DNA from: Chrysomallon squamiferum
Lineage: Eukaryota; Mollusca; Gastropoda; Neomphalida; Peltospiridae
Length of the DNA: 42,500 bases
Reading direction: 5' to 3'
NCBI GenBank assembly: GCA_012295275.1
Contig: CM022671.1
Location: 7,158,727-7,201,226, forward strand
Below are positions 1 to 10,984 of the stretch, one piece after another (the stretch's first letter is position 1; each line of letters starts with the position of its first letter). Both the position numbers and the translations under genes were made by a program. Under the pieces are notes generated by a model. The model worked only from the letters and a program-made list of their open reading frames with translations, was not told where the DNA came from and made no database searches.

Positions 1-382
1 TTTTTTTCACATGGATTTATTTCATATAACTGTTTTGTTGAAATACATTTTAAGATTTAAGTTCAAAATTGTGTACTGTGCAATTCAAAGAAAGATTCTT
101 TGTTAACTGCATCCTAGGCTGTTTTTGTATGAATGGCTTTTAATCATTAATGGGTTTTTTATGGGTATTTTTATAATAAAATTTTATAAGCTTTTAAAAG
201 CTGTACTTACACAGTGTATCAGGTCGATACAAATTTTACTGACAAGTTTTGATTTATATATTTATTGATAATATCATTATTGATTTGTTCATTAATAATA
301 AAATTAATAAAATTGTAATTTTTAAATGAGTTTACTTTCTTTTTCCTATATGTGTGTGTCAGTGCATGTCTGTGTGTGAATC

Positions 383-383
<1 letters not shown>

Positions 384-436
<53 letters not shown>
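384..436. repeat. (GT)n(GA)n compound microsatellite
   Basis: A (GT)n run passes directly into (GA)n at about 402. Confidence 0.95.
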
Positions 437-438
<2 letters not shown>

Positions 439-892
439 TGTGTTTGTTGCTTTCCCTTGTTTTCCCTCTATCTGAATGTCTATATCGTATTTAGTGTAAC
501 TTGTAAGTACAAAACTCTATTAAGACTGAGTTTCCAATGATTTATCTTGAAACAACAACCAAAAAGAACTAACAAAAAACAATATTGTACTTAAATTATT
601 ACATGTATTAATATGTATGTGTGCGTGTGTGTGGTCAGTTATTTTTAAATAATTGTGCTGGCATAGATTTTGTTTCAGAGTAAATATACTTCATAGCTTG
701 GAATGTTATACTTAAATGCTTGTTTTACTTAATGCATCAAGTCAGTTTATTATTGTTAATTAACACATGCAAAATAGACAAGTATGTAGGTGGCCATATA
801 TGCAGAAAATCGTATATACACTCGAAAAAAAGTGTATTAATGTACTCATAAATATAAAAACTTGAGAATTATGTAATTTTATTTCCAGTATT

Positions 893-894
<2 letters not shown>

Positions 895-929
<35 letters not shown>
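895..929. repeat. Poly-T tract, 35 bp
   Basis: Uninterrupted T run ending at 929. Confidence 0.95.
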
Positions 930-1685
930 CTTCTTCAGTAAATTGTTTATCAAATACTTTTTGTTTTACATAAAACCTATATATGGTATTATACACTGAA
1001 ATAAAAATAATCATGTCATAGTATGTTTTTGTTCTGTCGTTGTTATTATTATAAACAAATATTTAGCTATTTGTCTCTATCAAAGATCACTTCTAATTTT
1101 CAGATTATTATGATAATATAAATAAAGAAATAAATAAAAATATAAATATATTGCGATTAAACCATATGCAACACACACAATTCACACTCACACACACAAA
1201 TACATACTCTCATACACACGCACGCACGTACGTAAATACCTACATGCATGCCTGCATGCATATACGGATATACGGAAATTTTGCATATTATTCACGTAAA
1301 CATCCATTTTCTCAATATGCGTAGCTGCCACACACACTCAAAAAAAAAAAGTAATCGGAAACTAAAATGGACTCGTTGGTTTAAATTCTGCTGACGGTTG
1401 CAGATACCATCTTACAGAGATTTGCACTATCTTTCATTCTCATTTACTTGTGAATAAAACCTCTTCAGGTCTTATCTCCCCTGTTTGCACAGATTTAATA
1501 TTTCCGACCAATCTCTCGCCACACTTCCGTTTCAAAAGAACCTCGGATTTCCAGAGCTCTTAAGAGGCTCAAACTCCGCTGTCTTCACTTTGGTATCAGT
1601 GAAAAAAAAAAAAAAAAAGCAAAGGCAGTGGTTTGGTAATCCTCGTTTTTCAAATCCACTGGTACTTGACCGAAAACGTAACAAA

Positions 1686-1810
1686 ATGAGTAATAACTGT
1701 GTTGTTAATGAGCAAGTGGTTAGTGTTTGGACAGATGGAAAAACGTCAGTCTACTTACATCTGCCAACCCAAAATGATCCTCACGGAATTTTCAAATATG
1801 TAGAAGATAT

Positions 1811-1811
<1 letters not shown>
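1686..1811 (+). other. Exon-like open stretch ending in a Calx-beta-like NDPHGIF motif
   Basis: The frame starting with ATG at 1686 reads as plausible protein (MSNNCVVNEQVVSVWTDGK and onward) and contains NDPHGIF at 1773-1793, followed by KYVED. The motif N-D-(D)-P-H/Y-G-I/V-F marks the end of many Calx-beta repeats in ADGRV1/FREM-type extracellular proteins. The frame then runs into an (ATT)n microsatellite at 1812 that would encode only leucines, and upstream of 1686 it crosses an A-run, so any coding part is confined to this interval. No good acceptor is seen, and the only nearby donor (GTAGAA at 1800) is weak. It may be an exon remnant or chance. Confidence 0.2.

Positions 1812-1846
<35 letters not shown>
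1812..1846. repeat. (ATT)n microsatellite
   Basis: Perfect ATT repeats; they end the exon-like frame that precedes them. Confidence 0.95.
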
Positions 1847-1847
<1 letters not shown>

Positions 1848-1950
1848 TGTGCATCATAAGGTCTTTTCAGATGTATATGTTTTGTTAGTGGTTAGTTTTA
1901 GGATGTGATCTTGGCTATGGTTTTAATGGACTAAACTTCTGGAGATATAT

Positions 1951-2035
1951 GTTAATTATTTTCGTACTATTTTCAGTCTGATATTTCAGAATGGTTTTAG
2001 TTAACTCGTTGATCACCATTTATAATACATAAACT

Positions 2036-2129
<94 letters not shown>

Positions 2130-2199
2130 GAGAGAGAGTTTATTTGAATGAAACCATTGTGTCACAGACATTTATTTATTTACGACAGCAACAGCAACT
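1951..2199. repeat. Dispersed repeat with internal (AG)n, copy 1
   Basis: Left part (1951-2036) contains TTTTCAGTCTGATATTTCAG, then TTAGTTAACTC and CACCATTTATAATACAT; the middle is an (AG)n tract of about 100 bp (2038-2138); the right part contains GAAACCATT, TTTATTT and GACAGCAACAGCAAC. The same blocks in the same order occur at 3478-3684. The element is neither inverted nor tandem and has no coding capacity. Confidence 0.75.
2038..2138. repeat. (AG)n microsatellite, about 100 bp
   Basis: Nearly perfect AG repeats with one ACAG interruption near 2121. It forms the core of dispersed repeat copy 1 and lies about 120 bp from the complementary (TC)n tract. Confidence 0.95.
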
Positions 2200-2256
2200 A
2201 TATATATATACTGTAATAGGTTACTTGAACATCTTACCAGTGGATTTGTTTAATTA

Positions 2257-2259
<3 letters not shown>

Positions 2260-2327
<68 letters not shown>

Positions 2328-2349
2328 GTGTGTGTGTGTGTGTGTGTGT
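2260..2349. repeat. (TC)n(GT)n compound microsatellite
   Basis: (TC)n to about 2323, then (GT)n from about 2327. The TC part is complementary to the (AG)n at 2038-2138. Confidence 0.95.
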
Positions 2350-2648
2350 CTAAAGTATCAATGTAACAGATACATATTAATACTCATTTTCATAAAAAAG
2401 GTTATTTGTTTGCGTCATAAGAATCTTTTCTCGAGAAGAATTATTTTTGTATTAGTCTTTCATAAGAATGATTAGTCTGACTCTCCTCTGTGAAAGGAGG
2501 TACCGAGGCATGAAGATTACGTCTGGCACAACAAAGAACATTCTGACATTAATAATTTGAAATGTATATGCAGAAGCGCGACCAGGTTTATGAGCTCCAT
2601 AGAAACCTTGAATTCATTCGAGATATACGTAGTAATTACATCAGTGAT

Positions 2649-2755
2649 ATTTATTTATTTATTTATTTATTTATATTTATAATTTTATTATTGTTGTTGT
2701 TGTTGGTGGTGGTGTTTTGTTGTTGTTGTTGTTTATTTAGTTAGTTTGTTAGTTT
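2649..2755. repeat. (TTTA)n and (TTG)n imperfect repeats
   Basis: TTTA units followed by a TTA/TTG-rich stretch with GGT interruptions. Confidence 0.85.
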
Positions 2756-3311
2756 TGGTAACCAAATGTTAAAAATTTGTAACATCGAAAAGAGAACGTT
2801 CTTCAATTTATTCTAAACATGCTGTACTTGTCAGTATTTTAAAAACTTTTGCCAGCGTTAATATTTGATACTTATGCAAGCAATTAAAATCATAAATCTA
2901 TAAATTTTAAAAATTAGGAATACACTTTTTGATAAAACTGATTTTTGTAAGTGTAATTAAATAGAATTTTAAAAGTTATATTTAACACCTTCGGAAAATG
3001 GGGATAGTCATCAAGATTGTTTACGTCACACCTTAAGCAGACGTTTAATTAAAATGATATGATCTTTTTATTGTCAGATTGCTGATTTCAAAATTAATGA
3101 ATACATCAAAAACCGTGACCATTGTTTAAAACAACAGTATCAACGAGAAAGATGAAAAAAAAAAAAGAAATGGAAATAGGAGCTTAACTAAAACAGCCTC
3201 TCCAAAACAGAGGAAAAAAAAAAAAAAAAAAAATTAAAAAAAATAAAAGCAAACGAAATCACCCTAATAAAACAAAAACAGCTACAGCAACAAAAACAAA
3301 AACAACATAAA

Positions 3312-3345
3312 TAGATAAATAAATAAATAAATAAATAAATAAATT
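3312..3345. repeat. (AAAT)n microsatellite
   Basis: Perfect AAAT units, with shorter A-runs at about 3155 and 3213-3232 upstream. Confidence 0.9.
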
Positions 3346-3477
3346 GATATGAAATGTCGAAACTATACCTTTGTTATCATTATCAACAGAAAGAACTCTA
3401 CACCAGTGAATTGGCTTCACTGCCTGTTCTTTGTTAGCGAATAATGAAAAAGGAATTTTAAATATTTACTGCCTCTT

Positions 3478-3559
3478 GTTTAATTATCTTCACATTATCT
3501 TCAGTCTGATGTTTCAGAATTGATTTAGTTAACTCACAGAACACCATTTAATACACATG

Positions 3560-3626
<67 letters not shown>

Positions 3627-3684
3627 TCTTTCAGTGAAACCATTTTGGCATATCGGTGTATTTATTTGCAACAGCAACAGCAAT
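3478..3684. repeat. Dispersed repeat with internal (AG)n, copy 2
   Basis: Second copy of the element at 1951-2199: CTTCAGTCTGATGTTTCAG, then TTAGTTAACTC, CACCATTTAATACACAT, an (AG)n tract (3563-3625), GTGAAACCATT, GTATTTATTT and CAACAGCAACAGCAA. Flanking blocks are roughly 80 percent alike by eye, and the (AG)n tract differs in length between copies. Confidence 0.75.
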
Positions 3685-3689
3685 TATTA

Positions 3690-4618
3690 CAACTAGAACT
3701 ACTTCTGTAATCACCATATTTACTACTACTTCTGCTACTACTATTGTTGATACTACGTCTTCTACAACAATACTACTACTTCTATATTGCTCCTGAGACT
3801 AATAAATCCATTACCACATCTACAACAACTACTGCTGCCATAACAACAAAATGTATAACCACCGACTACTAGTACATCTACTACTAAAAAAAGTATTGCT
3901 GTTGCTGCTGCTGTTATTATAGTACTAATATATTGCTTGTATGACTAACAAATCAATTACTACTACAACAACTTCAATTATAATTATTATCACAGCTAAA
4001 TTGCATTACTATTACTACTACTACTATCATTACTACAGCTCTTGCAACTGCTACTTCTACTATTACTATTATTATTACAACTATTGATTCGATAATACAA
4101 CCCTCACTGCCAATATCATTAATGCAACCACTACTACTACTGCTACTGATGCTGCTGCTGCTGCTGCTGCTGCTATACTTTTTCTATTACTGTCAGCAAC
4201 ATCATCGTTACTATCGGATTAATCAAGCAAAAAAAATCCATTTAATTAATCGACCCACAACATATTTCCATTTCTTTCTTTAGTTAGCTTCAACAGTGCA
4301 ATAACAAAACTCTTCAAACGGTCCAAGTAATCATTTTAAAAACTGCAATTTTATGCTTCGGCTGTCATTACCTGCCGGTGGGTCTCTAAGCACTTTCCTA
4401 AGCACTGTCTCCATTTTCATTACCATTCTGTCATTGCCGTACCAATTACTCCGGTTAAATCATTGCCCAAATAAAATTTCTATCTGGAAATTAAAGTTTA
4501 TCGAGTCGGTGCATTTCTGATAAATGTACGTCTGTCTGGGAAAGAGAGGGGGTTAGAGAAGGAAGGGGATTATGTTTGAATCTGAATCTGTTATTAATTA
4601 TTATTAGCAGTAGTATTA

Positions 4619-4665
<47 letters not shown>

Positions 4666-4712
4666 TATTATTATTATTATTATTATTACTTTATGTCTGG
4701 GTATTTTTGTAA

Positions 4713-4798
<86 letters not shown>

Positions 4799-5046
4799 TT
4801 CACAAATGTAATTTATGTGTGTGTTATGCAGTACATGTATAAAGTACTGCACGCATCTACCTTCCTAACATCCTCATTCTACACTACTCACTCATTAAAT
4901 TACGTTTATAAACTAATAGCTTTTCAAAGCATTCCTCTTTAATTAATTTATAGCTGCTTGGCTGGTTTAAAAAATAAGAACTAAATTAATTTCCTCTACC
5001 TCTATTTTATTTCTTTTTCGAATGAACCCCCCACACACACACACAC

Positions 5047-5077
<31 letters not shown>

Positions 5078-5564
5078 ATAAAGGAAGGTACGAACGAATG
5101 AATAACGTTCATCAAACCCTAAAGCATTTTGCGTGTCCTCTTATTACGTGAAGTTTTGTGTTTAATGTTGTTATTATTACTTCTACTGCTTCCAGTATTG
5201 CTATTGCTACTACTGTATTCACTAAACAACATGTGCAACAGTTAATATTATTGCTAATAGTACTGCTTCTTCAACAACTATTACTACTGCATCTACTACT
5301 ACTACTACCTTTTCTACAACAAGAAAAAAAGTTACAAATTACTATTACATGCACCAGCACCACCGGTACAACTGCTACTACCACAACTGCTACTACTATT
5401 ACTACTACACCTGTTACCTTTTCTGTACCAACAAATACAAATTCTAGTTACAATGACTACTACTTACTACACCAACATCATCACAACCAATACCATTACT
5501 ACAACTACTACTACTGTTAATACTACAACCACCATCCCTACTACACCTACCACTACTACTACTC

Positions 5565-5596
<32 letters not shown>

Positions 5597-5940
5597 GAAA
5601 CACAAGAACAATAAAAATAACGGCAGAAATAACAATGACAACACCTCAAAGAATACTAATACTATTATCAAAATTCCTACTCCAACAATAACTACTACAG
5701 ACACACTACTAATAACGATAACAGCAACACAAGAACAACGAAAACAAAAACAGAACCAACGATGACAAAACCTCAAACTGTTAATACTACTATTGCTACA
5801 ACAGCTACTACAACTACCGCTGCCACTACTACACCAGCTATTACTATTTCTGATTCTATTACTACAGCAGCTATTACTATTCTTACTTATATTACTACTA
5901 CAACTACATTTGTATTTATTTATTTTATTGTTGTTATTCC
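3690..5940. repeat. Broad TAC/ACT/TGC trinucleotide field with embedded microsatellites
   Basis: Over about 2.2 kb, imperfect trinucleotides of the TAC/ACT/CTA and CAA/TGC classes dominate, in phase over long distances. Purer runs are (TGC)n at 4147-4175, (ATT)n at 4613-4690, (CT)n at 4716-4778, (CA)n at 4778-4798 and 5031-5049, (CAA)n at 5048-5077 and (AAT)n at 5567-5595. Thr-, Tyr- and Leu-rich open frames here are artefacts of the repeats. A more complex stretch at about 4200-4600 and 4820-5020 holds no recognisable gene. Confidence 0.85.
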
Positions 5941-5949
5941 ATTACATTA

Positions 5950-6372
5950 ATATCTTAAAACGCTTCCGGGGTCTGGCGCCCTTCGCACACACACACACAC
6001 ACACACTCGTAACTCAACGCGTTGCTGTTGCCATGCACACAGCATCCACCGCCAGCGCTCTTTAAATCTGGTACCGAAAAAGGCAGACGAAGATACATTT
6101 TTCTCCCGCCACTTCAAACTACCAGCCATTCGAAATAATCTGCGGATATAACGGGAGAAGAAGTCCCATTCTATTCCAGTCCACACTGGAACACGGTGAG
6201 GTAAACAAATACCAGTCTTGCTTACATCCACGGAGAAGCTTTAAAAAAGAAAGAAAAAAAAAAAAAAAAGGGAGGGAGATAAAAAAAAAAAAAAAAAAAT
6301 CCATAAAGCTTGTTCGGCGAAGCTGCACTCGGCGAAGGCAGCCAGAAAGACTTAACCAGTCGAGAGACGAGC
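5950..6372 (+). promoter_or_regulatory. Promoter-like and 5' untranslated region of the USP gene
   Basis: CpG content rises sharply here compared with the flanking trinucleotide repeats. Visible elements are an ETS-like CTTCCGG at about 5963-5969, a (CA)n run, ACGCGTTGCTGTTGCCATG at about 6017-6035 with a GTTGCC half-site of RFX type, a weak TTAAAT box near 6061, and a perfect short hairpin TTCCAGT-CCAC-ACTGGAA at 6174-6191. Two A-runs separated by GGGAGGGAG lie at about 6250-6300. No transcription start can be fixed from sequence alone. Confidence 0.4.
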
Positions 6373-6445
6373 ATGGCGAAGCCGGGCCAGAGAATAGTAG
6401 CGATGGCTATCGATGAGAGCGAACACTCCGACAACGCATTTTTAT
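6373..6445 (+). CDS. First coding exon of a universal stress protein (USP) family gene
   Basis: USP-domain proteins are small cytosolic alpha/beta-fold proteins, many of which bind ATP; their role in invertebrates is poorly defined. The exon encodes 24 residues plus one base. Residues 7-23 read RIVAMAIDESEHSDNAF, matching the USP start: beta strand 1, the A-I-D turn whose Asp contacts adenine in ATP-binding members, then S-E-H-S at the start of helix 1. The ATG has A at -3 and G at +4. A strong donor (GTGAGT, 6446-6451) follows at phase 1, where family members usually continue with Trp-Tyr (a codon starting with T). Reading through the donor gives unrelated residues and a stop at 6553, so splicing is the better model. 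The remaining roughly 120 residues expected for the family are not found downstream, so intron 1 is either very long or the next exon was missed. Family call is firm; gene structure is inferred. Confidence 0.8.
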
Positions 6446-7323
6446 GTGAGTACGTTTTAGCACTTACCAACTGTGTCGTCTGCTTGGTTATACAGCGAGC
6501 GCGTGCATTTCATTCAACACGTGTCGTCTGCAAAAAAACAGACGACAGCGGTTAACGTATTTCTATTTTTAATTCAGCGATTACTTTGTCAATATTATAT
6601 TGTTTACTAGGCAAAAAAACATCACGCGCATATTCAATCGGTTATAGCGCGCGTCTGTTGAATTTGACTCTTTTTTCACGTAATATATCGTTGGTTAGGT
6701 AGAAAGTCGTCGTAAATGTTTGTCTGTAATTACAGAGCTTTTATCTTGTAAATTAAATACTATATTGTAATAACAGGTTTTCGATTTTCACAGACACACA
6801 CAACGTCTTTTGGAAAAAATCGTGTTTGTTTAGTTTCATAATACCACGTATTAAAGTCTGTTCGGCAGAAGGCAGTTGTATAAATATTTCTTTACCAAAT
6901 GTCTTCTTCATTCTGTCAGGAATATACCCAGTTTTCAAAGCGACGTGGAAAAGTAATTTTAATAACTGCGCATGGTTTTATTGGCATATCCATACTTAAT
7001 GTCACGAACAAAACACGTCTCTCTGAATTTTATTACAGTGTTACCTTTATGAATTCTGTCATTTACTAGATAAACATTTATTTATTTTTCTTCAGAGAAA
7101 TATTACATATTTTTAGCTTATTTTCGTCTGGGATGCTGAAGGCAATTTAAACATACCGTATACTATAATTATGTAAAGGAGTCTAAGTTTCTTTGACAGG
7201 ACGAATAAATCTCTGTAAATGCTTGACTAATATAATTTATTACAATATCGTCCACAAGGTCCACAATTTTCAAACAGTTACTGTATATGAGTATAATTTC
7301 AGACCTAAAGTTAACAGAATACA

Positions 7324-7354
<31 letters not shown>

Positions 7355-7760
7355 CACTATCACAATTTATTATTTACTGGTTGTGTATTAATATATTTTT
7401 AAAAACTCTTCACAAGAAAGTCTTTTGATAAAAAAAAATCATGTTCTTTTAATTTCACAACTGCAGGTATTGTCGTCTGCTTAACAGAAGACGTTGTTTT
7501 GTAAATAGATGACTGTAATTCAACGAGTTTGGTACTCCGAATACTATATCAATAGCGATCACTTCGAAACGTCACTCAGAACTGTCTGGTAACTGCGCGT
7601 GCGTTTGATTTCTCACCTGTCGTCTGCTCGCAGAAGTGTCCTGATAATGAATTCAGTTATTATCGTGTTGTAAACAATTATAAGTAGTATTACTGTGCAA
7701 ATACATAATATTAATGTTTACTAGCTGTTCCGTTTTCAAAGAAACATCGCATACGAAGTA
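6446..7760. repeat. Start of USP intron 1: decayed, partly duplicated sequence with GTCGTCTGC motifs
   Basis: GTCGTCTGC occurs near 6474, 6523, 7472 and 7617. The stretch from about 6498 to 6640 resembles that from about 7588 to 7755: GCGCGTGC(A/G)TTT, then a GTCGTCTGC block, ATTCAG..ATTA, TATTGTTTACTAG or TAATGTTTACTAG, and AAACATC(A/G)C. This is an old duplication about 1.09 kb apart. A perfect hairpin GTCGTCTG / CAGACGAC lies at 6523-6546. A (GT)n run is at 7331-7354. No coding exon recognised. Confidence 0.5.
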
Positions 7761-8351
7761 CTGATAGAATTATTTATTGTTATTGATAGATATTATTGTT
7801 TTTTAAAAGTGTAGGGTTAAATTGTTTCAGGCCATTCACCATTGATTTTTTGATAATGTCATCATTTTTTTTATATTATTTTCTTTCATTGTTATCGAGT
7901 GATGTATGATTTTTCTATTACTGCTTGAACTACGCTTGCATAATAGATTCATATAATGTAACAGGAACTTCTATTCCAGTACGAGTAAAGGGAAGGACAA
8001 TGGACGAGTGAATCAATTTTCATTACAATACAGGATAAAACCGAACTAACAGTGAATACTGCAGTTTTATCCATATGTAGAATTAATCAGGCTTTTGTTG
8101 AACTGTGTGTTTATACGATGTGCATGTGTGTGTGTGTGTGGGGGGTTTATCGTATTTGTGTGTGTGTATGTATGTATTACTGTATGTATTTATGTATTTG
8201 AATGTATATTTGTATGGATATGTGTGTATTTGTGTTGTGCGTGTGTGTGTGTTTGTGTCCTGTGCAAGTGGATTAGTTACATGTATAAGATAGGGAGGCC
8301 CTGTTAAAACAAATCAGTCACTGTATAAATTTTGTATGTACTTTTACAGAC

Positions 8352-8390
<39 letters not shown>

Positions 8391-8461
8391 CACGTCTTTA
8401 AACAAGATTAATGGTAACTGTGAGAAACTTTGATAGATTAAGAAAAGACTGATTTTTTTGG

Positions 8462-8464
<3 letters not shown>
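7761..8464. other. Non-coding stretch with GT-rich and poly-T repeats
   Basis: AT-rich unique sequence to about 8120, an imperfect GT/TATG-rich stretch at 8126-8262, and poly-T at 8353-8390. The Cys/Val-rich frames over the GT repeat are artefacts. No gene seen. Confidence 0.7.

Positions 8465-8533
<69 letters not shown>
8465..8533. repeat. (CT)n microsatellite
   Basis: About 69 bp of nearly perfect CT repeat followed by a looser pyrimidine-rich stretch to about 8650. Confidence 0.95.
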
Positions 8534-8535
<2 letters not shown>

Positions 8536-8756
8536 CGCCTCCTATATACAGTTTCTCTTTCTGTGTGATTTTTCTCTTCTTTTGCTCTCTTTCTTCTTTT
8601 TTTTATTTTCCACCCTTGCTTGTCGCGCTCTCTCTGTTTCTATTCCCTTCATGTCCGCTGACTCACTAACTCCACACGCTAAAACACAAACAAAAAAACA
8701 ACTAATAATAATAAAAGAAAAACACGACAAAGAAAATTCAAAATAAACATAGAACG

Positions 8757-8940
8757 TTCCAGAAACGTCACGTCTGTAATGAACTCCAATTTACCACGGC
8801 AACGAACAACGACTTACGTTGTCAATGACGTGACACGTGCTGTTTCCGTGTGTCAGTGACAGCCGAGCAGTGTCCTATTAACAACCTTCACACATCAGTC
8901 ACTGTCCGGGTTCCTCTCCGCTGTTAAAAATAGCAGCCAC
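8757..8940. promoter_or_regulatory. CpG-richer patch with X-box, E-box and MEF2-like motifs
   Basis: ATTTACCACGGCAAC (8789-8803) is close to the RFX X-box, two inverted half-sites with one mismatch. GACGTGACACGTG near 8828-8838 holds a CACGTG E-box. TTAAAAATAG (8924-8933) fits the MEF2 consensus YTAWWWWTAR. The patch is unlike its AT-rich, repeat-filled surroundings. Enhancer function is inference. Confidence 0.3.
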
Positions 8941-9098
8941 GTTTCTGAAAAAAAAACACCTGTTTCAGTGCGTGTTGTTTGTAACATAGACTAACAATAA
9001 ATTTACCTAGCTTTTACAAGAACATCTACACGTGTATTCTATGGAAAACTGATAATTACTTAATTTAATGTAAATATTATAATATATTATTTTTCTTC

Positions 9099-9262
9099 AT
9101 CAACATCATTATCATCATCAGCAATATAATCATCATTATCATCATCAACATCATTATCATCTTCAGCAGTATAATCATCATCATTATCATCATTATCATC
9201 ATAATCATCATCATCACATCTTTATCATCATTATCGTCATCTTAAAAAAAAAAAAAAAAAAA
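9099..9262. repeat. Imperfect (ATC)n field plus poly-A
   Basis: ATC/ATT trinucleotides with a repeated longer unit (TCATCATTATCATCATC, then AACATC or AGCA), ending in an A-run at 9245-9262. Confidence 0.85.
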
Positions 9263-9684
9263 ATAATAATTAATTTAATTCGTCGATTAGAAAATATCTC
9301 CTGCATTGATTTTATTTTTATACGGTATTTTGTCATGTTTTGCGTGTCTGGACCAATATTTTAAATAGCTTGTTGAATCGTCATTTATCTGAGGCAATAA
9401 ATAAAATAAATAAGCGTAATTAAGACTGAAAAATTCAGTTAACCCTCAACCGCGCGACTCACAGACGTTTCTGGCCCCGGTACTCAAGAACATATATTAT
9501 TACTTCGCTGATGCTCCGTGTTACTGATGGAAACTACGTTGACAGATCAAAACAAGATAATTTAACTCTGGGATTCTCGACTCGCGAATTAGGAATATTT
9601 ATCCCACATTCTGATTGCCGCCATACTTTCCCTGCAGTATTGAAACTATTAACCTCTGTCGATTCTCCTCAAACTCTCAACATG

Positions 9685-9985
9685 TAAGTGGCTAAAGACA
9701 TGTCAACACTGGTCGATTTTTTATGTTCGCCGAACTTAGTAAAGGCGTGTCCAAACGCGTCCACTTAACTCGCTAAAGACGTGTCAACAGTGGTCAATTT
9801 TGTATTCCACTTACATCGCTAAATGTGTGTCAGCACTAATTGATTTGTATTGCGACAGTCTTATTAAAGATGGATCGTATATATCGCTAAAGGCGTGTCA
9901 AATCGGGACTAATGAAATATGATCGCACGTCGATTTTTATTTATCAGATGCTGCTAAAAGTGCCTCAAACTGGTTGATTTGTTGT
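9685..9985. repeat. Decayed tandem array, unit about 36-46 bp (GCTAAAGACGTGTCAA type)
   Basis: A block like GCTAAAGRCGTGTCAA followed by TGGTYRATTT begins near 9691, 9736, 9772, 9818, 9886 and 9953, with a weaker copy near 9862. Copies are highly diverged and spacing is irregular. Confidence 0.65.
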
Positions 9986-10448
9986 AACGATTTATTCATT
10001 ATCGGATTTTGTAAATTACTTGGAAGGAGAAAATATAAACGAGTTCCATGTTGTTGTTGTTTTTAATCTTTTGTAAATTATAATATTTCATGCAAATATA
10101 CAGAATCAAGAAAGAAGTATTATTTTAAACTTGGGGATTTTGTTTTCATATCGCAAATTAAGACATTACTGATCATTTTTACTTTTAAATATTGTTAATG
10201 TTTTTGCGAAAATCAAATACCTTCCCACCTACCTATCTGCATATCTAGCAACATACCTGCCTGCTTGCCTGCATTTCTATAAACATATTTAGTTACACAC
10301 CTTTCTACACAGATACATACACACATACATTCTTACATACAAAAATACATACATTCACTCACATACTTAAATTAAGATATTTTTCATTTTGTAATCTTTT
10401 TATTATTGTATTCAGCAAAGTGTTGGTTTCTTCTTATTCTTCTTCTTC

Positions 10449-10480
<32 letters not shown>

Positions 10481-10984
10481 TTTATTTTTTCTTTTTTTTT
10501 TCAACCTTGAACATAAAAGAAAGACCTCCATTAGCTCTTGCTTTGCTCTCTGTTTACTTTATTCACAAAAGATCACTATTTCATGTTTTTAATCACATCT
10601 TTTATTAATCCTGTAGAGTCAGTTGATTATGGTTCATCGCTGGCTGCCTGGGCTATTTTCATGCCAGTGTGTGTCCAGTGATTAATTTATCAAAGGTATA
10701 TAACCTTTCCTTCTATGGAAAGCTTGTACTTAAAAAAAAAAAAAAAAAATAAAAAAAATAAAAAATGAAAACCTGTTGCTACCAGTGATTACAGATGAAA
10801 TGTTTGGCTGACATTTAATAACGGTTGAGATATGTAAAAAGTAAGTGTCAGAGTGTTTGGAACCCACTGTGATAACAACGCGTTCCTTTCCTGTTCATGT
10901 CTGACACATCTCGTTCGTTAGTCTGTAATTAACCAGGAAGTCTTTGCCCAGGTTAACAAAGCGTGGAGCCGTTATTAATACTTA
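9986..10984. other. Non-coding stretch with minor repeats
   Basis: Contains an imperfect ACATAC/ACCTRCC-type repeat (10220-10370), (TTC)n(ATT)n at about 10430-10482 and a broken A-run at 10731-10766. No coding exon or RNA gene recognised. Confidence 0.7.

Noticed and set aside
1485-1685. Upstream part of the 124-codon frame ending near 1859
   Set aside because: Crosses an A-run giving poly-Lys and has no splice or start signals; only the segment from 1686 was kept as a weak candidate.
5158-6065. Thr/Leu/Tyr-rich frames of about 60-120 codons
   Set aside because: Period-3 TAC/ACT repeat in all frames; no coding signal.
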